Shown: positions 55,166 to 64,000 of the stretch, one piece after another
Position numbering within the stretch: position 1 is the first letter of the stretch
Layout: each line of letters begins with the position of its first letter
NCBI GenBank assembly: GCA_013368445.1
Contig: JAACJO010000006.1
Location: 930,001 to 994,000, forward strand
Direction of reading: 5' to 3'
From: Leucocoprinus leucothites
Lineage: Eukaryota > Basidiomycota > Agaricomycetes > Agaricales > Agaricaceae
DNA: 64,000 nt
The notes under the pieces: model-generated
The model's database searches: none
Told to the model about the DNA's origin: nothing
The model's input: the letters and a program-made list of their open reading frames with translations, nothing else
Translations under genes and position numbers: made by a program

Positions 55166-55875
55166 CTAGGACCCACGAAGCGCATTTATGGCTAACTTCA
55201 TTTTAGCGACGAAGTCTTGAAGCCGAAGGCACATCTCAGCTAATGAAAGATCAAGTACGTTTAGCCGAGTGTGTCCAAAGTTAATCACTCAAACAGGAGG
55301 AGAAGGAGTTGCATACCGAACATATCGGTAAAAGGGCGAAGAGCCACCCGCAAACGAGAGGGATTGGATGTGGCAAGGGATTTGGACATGCCTTGTTCTC
55401 TTTCAGTGGCTATGGTCTTTTTGAGCCTCTCTGCGAGCCTCGTGCTCTCCATCTGAGAAGAAAACTTGATCCGAGCTATATTCCAAGCCCATATCTCAAC
55501 GAACATCTGCATAAACTCAGCAAATTGCTCTGGGCGATTTGAATTTCAGCTTTAGCTGGATATATGCGCCAGGAAAGTGGTCTACTCACCTTGAATAAAC
55601 TTATCGTCACGTTCTGTCTCTTCGTTCCATGGTTCAGATAGGGTTTGCATCGCATCGAAAGGTAAGAACTGTGAAAGGATTTCTTCTAGCTGTTTATTCT
55701 GATAGGTTGCCGGATTGGATTTGACTGGACAGTTGGGTTCTGTCGAAACGTCAGCTCCGTTTTGCTTTTGTGCTGGATTAAAATGTAGCTGATTGCTTGG
55801 AGGAGGCGAGCAGTCCTGCGAGGAACGATTCTGCGATTGTCTGTCGTCAAAAGGAGTAGCCTCTAGCGATCTCAT
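55166..55875 (-). CDS. Unknown helical protein, 190 residues
   Basis: Model on the minus strand: exons 55875-55590, 55529-55317 and 55239-55166 (introns 60 and 77 bp); 190 residues, phases consistent. Residues 1-60 are polar and disordered (MRSLEATPFDDRQSQNRSSQ). After that the protein is predicted to be helical, with heptad-like and amphipathic segments: LEEILSQFLPFDAMQTL, FAEFMQMFVEIWAWNIARIK, STRLAERLKKTIATEREQ and AEMCLRLQDFVAKMKLAINA. No signal peptide, membrane helix or Cys motif. The overall look, disordered head plus helical bundle, suits a subunit of a complex, but I do not recognise the family. The gene converges on the nuclease gene (125 bp apart) and is divergent from the LIM gene. 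Confidence 0.65.
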
Positions 55876-56527
55876 AGTTTAACTGAAGAGCGAGTTATGA
55901 CGCTGTATCTAGATTAAGTAGCTAATTAACGTGGGAACATTGAGCAAATCAACAATTACATCATCGCTCAAGCGTTCACGTGATTGGATGAACCCTTGCT
56001 CTCGCGCTGAACTCTGGATTGACGCTCCCTTGAAGATAAATCCATCGCTAACATCTTCAATCGTGGCCGTGAGCGTATTACAAGTTGTAATTTGTGTATC
56101 CTAACTTAGTAGGCCTAACCTCGATTCCCGAAAAACGGTAACCTACTATGGGTATTGTTCTCAAGCTATCCTCAGCCAAACTGCTTAGAATGCGTGGGCC
56201 CGAAAGATTTGCTTAGATCTAGTTGATACTCCGAAGCTTGCGCCGCTTGTGTGGATTCCAACAGGCGCTGAAGCTGAGTATTTGAGCTCTCAGTTCTCGC
56301 AATGCGCGCTCATCCCGCATTGGATTCACGTGACCGTTCCGCGATCACGCCCAAAAGAGCCTGATTTGGAAACGTTGATATCACTGTTGGACGAGGTAAG
56401 TAACTTCACCGGTCACCTCTTTGAAGCTTCTATCTAGACTTGCATAAGTAGTGCCTGCTTCAATCTGTGAGTTTTTTGTACGAAGGCTGGACTCATTTAC
56501 TGAGAACGCTGAAAAACTTCACAGATA
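55876..56527. other. Divergent promoter region between the 190-residue protein and the LIM gene
   Basis: A 62-codon plus-strand frame (56249-56437) is open but has no recognised domain; a GAGGTAAGTAA donor-like site at about 56395 could make it a 5' non-coding or coding exon of the LIM gene. Otherwise no feature. Confidence 0.4.
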
Positions 56528-59500
56528 ATGGCTCAAAATCAGTCATACGCGCAATACCCATATTACGCACAACCCCAGAACATATACCAGCAGCTCGGAA
56601 AACCTCAGCCTCAGCCACATTTACAATCTGTATATCAGCAACAATCACAACAACAACAACAGCAGCAGCAGCTTGTACATATACCACAGCAACAATTTCA
56701 ATACTCATACCAGCATCCTCAGCAACAACCCCAGCAACAACCTCAGATACAACGGGCTCCCTCCGCTCATGGATATCAACCTCCCCAAACCCCATTTCCT
56801 AATGCCTCTGGATACGCACCCCCGCAACAACAGCAGCAACAACAATTGTATCAATATTCGCAACCAGCACCTGTTCCAACGCCTGTACCGCAGGCCCCAG
56901 CCATGTATCAACGCACAACTTCCCAGACTTCGCATGTTCCCACCTCATCTTTCGCCAATATTCCGCCTGGACAACAGCTACCAAACGCTATAGCTAGGCA
57001 GCTTGGACAGAATCAGCAGGCAGTCAATCCGGTTAATCATTCGACTGGCCAATTAGTCCCAGTGTCGCAGTCGTTGACATTTAGAGGACCAAGTCCAGCT
57101 GTTTCTCCTGGACCTCCCATCGCGCCTTCAGCTGTGTTTGCGCAACATGCCCAACAACAACACCAGCATTTCCAACAACCGCCACAGCCACAGCAGATGC
57201 ACCAGCAGAATTATCAGCAAGCACCTTCTATGTCGCTCGTGACCGCAAACAGGACTTCAGCCATTGTCCCACCACCAAAACAGATTATGCCCCCCTCTCA
57301 GGCGCAAGCATCACCCCAACCTCAAACTCAGATGCAGCCCCAAACTTCGTACCAAACCCAGAATCAACCTCCACCCCTTCCTCCACGACAAGCTCAGCAG
57401 CCACAACCGCAGCCGCAGACTCGCGATCAACAGCGCCAAATTCAGCCTCAGCCACAAGGTGGACAAATTGCACCACCAAAACCAACGACCGCACGTCGAC
57501 CACTTCCTACTCCCGGTGCCCCTCGTACTCTCCCATCTGCCAATACCACTAGCTCTGCCCTTATTTCGTCAACTTCGCCTTCGGCCCCGAGCGTCTCCCC
57601 CGCCTGGAGAAACATTGGCCAACAACCTTCATTGACGACAACGACGGCGCAACCCAGCTCGCCTACCAAGACTACTCCAACTTCACCAACGAAGGCCCTT
57701 CCTTCACCCAATCAAGCCAATCGCCCATTGCCGACCCCTGGTGGCGGTAGTAGCTTAATCAGCGGCGCTGGAGGGGGGAGTGGAGGTAATGGTCATGCTA
57801 GGGAAGGATTTGCTGGTATCGGCACCAAATCAACTAGTTCCCGCGTCACTGGGCTACCTATTGACCCAAGTGTTTCTTCCCTTGTGGCTGGGATCGAACC
57901 ACATAAGCTGATGATACTCCCTCTTCCTGATGGAAGTAGTCCAACCCAGGGAGAGGAGGGCACCCCAACTAAGAAGCCTGTTCAAATGGGTTTGCCAAAT
58001 CCGCCTTCGTTGATCCAAACAACACCGTCCACTCCGACGGAAGGATCGGGGTCGGTAGATAAGAGACGCGCTGCAAGTCCACCTCGATTTCAACCTGGCT
58101 CTAGTACCAGCGCTGGTGCTTCTTCCAGAACTAGTAGTCCTACTAAGGATTCTTCACCTTCAACCTCTTCAGGGCATAAACCATCTCCCATCCCTTCAAC
58201 GGCTCCTGGACAATCGTCCCCTCATGCGCCTCAAACTCCTGATGGCTCGCCAACCAAGAAATCGGCACCAACGTGGAAACGCACGATTCCGGATTATCCC
58301 CAACCAGCATTTGGTTATGCGGCTGGAATCGTAAAAGACCCGTGGGCACAATCTCCCACTTCAACTTCAGTGCCATCCGGCCCTCAGAAGCAGGTAGGAC
58401 TTCTCTTTAGCCATTTCCCCTCGTTTTCCTGTATTCATTAATTCTCCCATCATTGTGTAGAGCACGGGCCAAACCAAGCCAGTGGCAACCTCGGCACCAT
58501 CCCAAGCACTTGTGAAGCCCACTCAAGCTGATCTAGATCGGCAAAGAGCATTCGTGGAACGACAGCATGTGGAAAGGCAGTTAAATACTGCTATGGCTCA
58601 GGCTTATGCTCAAGCGAAGGCCCAGCAACAAACCAATGGCATGGTACGTGCCTCTCGGATTCGGGGATATTATGCATGCTGATAAGTGACGCAATGCTCG
58701 TAGCCTGTTTCGAATACGTCCTACTCTGCATATGCGATGTACTCGAGATCAAATCCGAATTTACATCAATCGTCGAGTCGACATGTTCGTTCTGGGGCTT
58801 ACGGCTATGAAGACGACGATGAAGATGGTGAGGAAGATGATGATGATGATGATGATGACGAGGACGAGAGCACCAGCGAGGAGGAGACGGAAGAGACGGA
58901 AGAAGAGCGGGAAATTCGCAAAAAGAAACACGGAAAGAAACCCTCAGAAACGACCGTCGGCAGGAAGACGAAAAAGAAGAAAGGTGTCACCAAAGGAAAG
59001 GGCAAAGGGAAGGAGGATAAAGACAGGAAAGCGGTGAAGAAATCTAAACCTACTGCTCGATCCACTTCAGCGCCGCCCAAGAAGCGCATTGCTCGTCAAG
59101 AAATCCCTTCAACCTCCGAAGATGACACAGAGCTTACAGAACTTACTCAAGAAGAGACTGAAGAGGAAGAGGATCTTCGTCGTAGGAGTCGCCACACAAA
59201 ATCATCCTCCACCTCTTCGTCGCGATTCAGAGCTAAGGTCGAGAAGGAGAAGGAAATGCTGAAGAAGAAACGCCCTCAGTCTCAGTATGATTATCCTTCT
59301 GAGGAATATCATGACGATGAAGATATACCAAGACAGCATGATTGGCAGTCGAGTAGGAGGACAGGGCCTGGACCGTCTCAACGACAATCCTATCATCGAC
59401 GAGATGTATTTAGACAAAATTCGCCTTCACCCCCACCCAATACTCGCGTCGCAAGAAGAGTCTCGCCTCCAAGGATGACCTTGCTCAAAGATGCACAGCG

Positions 59501-62113
59501 GAAGACGATCAAGTTACGCGGAGGGGATGACGAGGATGAGTTTGACGACAGAGGCAGACACAGGAACGAAGAGGTAGAGAGATGGAAACACGGTGACCGA
59601 TACCGTTCACAGGAGCGTGTTCATGCTCAAGAGTATGCAGAAAGAGAGAGGAGGTACCCTGAAAACCACCCATCATCGCTTCATTACGATCACAGAGACG
59701 ATCAGTCCCACCAGCACGAGCACATACGTCAAAGGGAAAGGGAAATACGTTATAGCCACGCATGTGGCAACAGCTGGCATAATACTCCAGACGATGTAGA
59801 CGGGCCTCCTCAACCACCTACCATGGCTCGACGTCGGGACACAGCCGAGCCGCGAGAGGATCAAGTACTGAGGGGAGGCAGACGCAACGAAAGAGAGCAA
59901 GGTAGCAAGATTTTCAGCCTCAGTCGACAAGATTCACCCACCCGCCATCCAGTACGGGATTCAGTCTTCGCGACTGGTTACCGCGGTCGACCTACTTCTC
60001 CCACACGCGCCTACGCTCCACAGCAGACGCAGTCTTCCGACGTCCTTATGTCTCCATATCACAGCCAGCCAACTTCACCTACAAGACCAATGGCTAATGA
60101 GCGCGGAGGTGGAGAACTGGTGATGAAATTTTCTGCTATGGACGTGAATGGCAGGGAGAAAGCTGGACTAGACGGAGGACAAGGAAAGTGGCCAGTTAAT
60201 TTGCCAAGGTTACCTAGAACACCTGGGGAGACATCCAGTGCTGCTAAGGGCTACTTTGATGGTCCTGTCGATCAAGACGACTATTCGAATTCTAGGACGC
60301 GTGCGTCGGCGGACTTCGCTGGCACTAGTGAACGTGCATCCGGAGGGAACGGGCATGACACGGCTTATAGTAGTTCTACGCGGCCCGTACGACGCGATGC
60401 ACACAACCCCCGTCATCATCAGAACCTCGACATGAATCTCGACGACCCTCCTCCACGATCAGTGTCCCCCGCATTATCCCAGGGTTCAGCTTCTTATGAT
60501 CTCCCTAACCAGACCCAGCAGCAGTCTCATTCGTTCGTCAATCGTCAACCGAAGAACGATGTATACTCCGCCATGCCCAATAATCAATCAATGCAGCGGC
60601 CAAAATCGCTCTACGGCAATGCAGGTTCATCGCAGCAGCCTCAGATCCCTTTGAGGTCTCGTCCTCAGAGCCAGGTATACAACCGACAAGTCGACGTTCC
60701 GCAGCCTTCTCCTTCACCTCCTCGTCCTCGCTCAATTAACCCTTACGAACGTGAGGAGTTGAATAAGACAAAGATCAACAACGGGACACCAAAGGTGCAA
60801 ACCATCAATATAGAAAGTCCGGCACCTGTTGGTGGAAGGGAGAAGCGAGCAAATCTGGACAAGATGATGAGCGACCCAGAAGATGACGATTACAGAAGGC
60901 CGATACCGAGGATCGACATCAAAAACGGATTTGATGGTGATAATCAAAGGGTGGATACACCATCGTCTCAAGGGTCTGTGGTTCAAGTCAATCCTTCGCG
61001 AGGCCCGATCATCCAGGTTAATGAGCCAAGGGAAGGTCCTGCTATCCAAGTTGATTCACCAAGGGGGCCTGCGATACAGATTGACTCTCCGAGGGGACCT
61101 ACGATGCAAATTGATTCACCAAGAGGACCCATGATACAGGTTGACTCTCCTCGAGGACCAGTAATCAATATCGAGCCTTCGCCTCAGAATACATCTGTAC
61201 CGCGAAACGTTCAGGTCTTCGAGGTCCCAGGAATCAGTGTCGCCGGGCCCGAATTTGATGATGGGCATGATACCCAAGAACCCACACATCCAAAAACGCA
61301 TCAACGTCAGACGCAACAAACGCAGGCTCGTCCTCGACCCGCCGGAACGCGCGGGGGTTTGATTTGTGGTGGTTGTGATGGACCAATTATTGGTCGCATC
61401 GTCAGTGCCATGGGTTCTCGATGGCATCCCCAGTGCTTCAAATGCACGGTTTGTAACGGGTTGTTGGAGCATGTTAGCTCGTATGAACATAATGGGAGGC
61501 CATATTGTCACCTGGATTACCATGAGGTATACCTTTTTCAAACCAAGACTAAGTATTAGTACTCACTAATTAATGTTCCAGAACTTCGCGCCGCGCTGTT
61601 TCTCCTGTAAAACCGCCATCATTGAAGAACGATTCATCAGCCTTGACGACCCTGCGTTAGGAAAGAGAACATACCATGAACAACACTTCTTCTGCGCTGA
61701 ATGTGGTGATCCTTTCCTCGCTCCATCCATGAATAATTCCTCGCGTACGGGAGAGCTCAGCGTTCAAGGGGACGGAGAATTCGAATCAGATGATGTCGGG
61801 TTCACGGTGTACAAGGGACATCCTTACTGTGAAGCTTGTCACGTTCGACTGAGACTACCCAAGTGCAAAAGGTGTAAGAAGAGCATTAGAGATCACGAAG
61901 AGGCCGTCGAGGCTCTCGGTGGGAAGTGGTGTTGGGGATGCTTTGTTTGCGCCGTAAGTACCCTGCGTTTTCTTTTGCAGCCTGAATTACTTATCGTGAT
62001 CTGCTTTGTTTCAGGGCTGCGAAAAGCCATTTGAAAACCCCTCGTTCTTTCAACGAGGCGATAAGCCATTTTGCGAAAGATGCTTTGACATTATGCTCAG
62101 GAACGAAGTTTAA
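56528..62113 (+). CDS. Triple-LIM-domain (paxillin-like) protein, 1780 residues
   Basis: Model: exons 56528-58393, 58461-58643, 58704-61526, 61582-61953 and 62015-62113; every exon is in phase 0. Residues 1-330 are Gln/Pro-rich with poly-Gln runs; about 330-640 is Ser/Thr/Pro-rich. About 700-760 is strongly acidic (Asp run, then Glu/Thr) followed by a Lys-rich block. A long Arg/Ser/Pro region contains a six-unit decapeptide repeat. Three LIM zinc modules finish the protein: LIM1 (CGGCDGPIIG ... HPQCFKCTVC ... YCHLDYHE), LIM2 (CFSCKTAIIEER ... FFCAECGDPF ... YCEACHVRL) and LIM3 (CKRCKKSIRDHEE ... CFVCAGCEKPF ... FCERCFDIM). LIM3 is split by the last two introns. C-terminal LIM arrays after a long disordered region match fungal paxillin-like proteins (yeast Pxl1), which act in cell polarity, cytokinesis and actin cables at growth sites. 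Low-complexity parts make the reading length, not the identity, the risk. Confidence 0.85.
60987..61169 (+). repeat. Six-unit decapeptide-coding tandem repeat
   Basis: Within the LIM gene, six units of consensus (V/I)(D/N)SPRGPxIQ follow each other (one of 11 residues, five of 10). Synonymous differences between units (for example AGG/CGA for Arg, GGG/GGA for Gly) show the repeat is not a very recent expansion and is kept at the protein level. Confidence 0.85.
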
Positions 62114-62403
62114 CCCCTGTATTCTTCGCATCCTGCGCCTGCTTGTGTACATCAGATGCATTTTCCAGTCTACCAGTCCGAAAATTTTGCTAGCCTACGA
62201 AGGAGTGGCATACTGGGCTAGCAGCTTAATTTGATATGCTATATCCCGCTCGTCCGGCTTCTCCTATATGACCAGGGCAACTCTTATATAATTACACTAA
62301 TGAAGTACATCTCGTTCCTTCATGTTCCCACTTTGTTGTGACTATTTGGAGAGCCGCCCGTCGGGGCGTCCCAAATTTTCTGGGTTAGGAACATCGGATA
62401 ATT

Positions 62404-64000
<1,597 letters not shown>

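Noticed and set aside
56493..56795. Hydrophobic-looking minus-strand ORF (Val/Ala-rich)
   Set aside because: Reverse of the Gln-repeat coding region of the LIM gene; composition is explained by CAA/CAG repeats.
58805..59089. Ser/Phe-rich minus-strand ORF
   Set aside because: Reverse of the GAT/GAG/AAG-rich acidic-basic segment of the LIM gene.
60982..61170. CRISPR-like or satellite array
   Set aside because: The 30-bp periodicity is a coding decapeptide repeat in frame with the LIM protein; there are no spacers.

Overview
The window looks like nuclear DNA of a basidiomycete fungus, most likely an agaricomycete. Coding regions are cut by many short spliceosomal introns (mostly 45-70 bp, GT...AG, often with a CTAAC/CTGAC-like branch site). 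Conserved eukaryotic housekeeping genes are present (alpha-COP, RPN3, SWP1, ABCE1/RLI1), one nuclear tRNA carries a canonical-position intron, and several membrane-protein families typical of mushroom-forming fungi occur. I assembled gene models by hand from open frames, splice signals and phase bookkeeping. For the better genes every exon keeps phase and the summed coding length divides by three.

Layout. 0-9.5 kb: a single-exon coiled-coil protein on the minus strand, a long gene-poor stretch holding a hAT-like non-autonomous element (8-bp target duplication) with a second, TA-flanked element nested inside it, a Pro/Gly-rich two-exon gene, and a TATA-driven histidine-rich microprotein. 9.5-13.6 kb: decayed sequence, then an intact four-exon 7-TM protein gene. 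14.5-24 kb: the most striking region, three tandem, co-oriented, secreted GH47 alpha-1,2-mannosidase genes with 18, 18 and 15 exons, sharing splice positions and 16-24 nt micro-exons. 24.6-28 kb: oligosaccharyltransferase subunit SWP1, an intron-containing tRNA-Cys, and proteasome lid subunit RPN3. 28.6-47.3 kb: accessory, gene-poor DNA with three dispersed members of a multi-TM family (one WW-containing and intact, one minus-strand copy, one apparently decaying), a DUF6534-like membrane protein, tRNA-Glu, a partly resolved small gene, and a Gfo/Idh/MocA oxidoreductase pseudogene. 47.9-64 kb: dense conserved genes, namely alpha-COP, an XPG/FEN1-family nuclease with a large insert, an unknown 190-residue protein, a 1780-residue triple-LIM (paxillin-like) protein, and the 3' part of ABCE1/RLI1 running off the window.

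Functional links. SWP1 (N-glycan transfer), the GH47 cluster (mannose trimming of N-glycans or mannoproteins) and alpha-COP (Golgi-ER retrieval) all touch the secretory pathway. Only the GH47 genes look like a real cluster; the others are probably neighbours by chance. I see no CRISPR array, rRNA, phage-like or virus-like gene.
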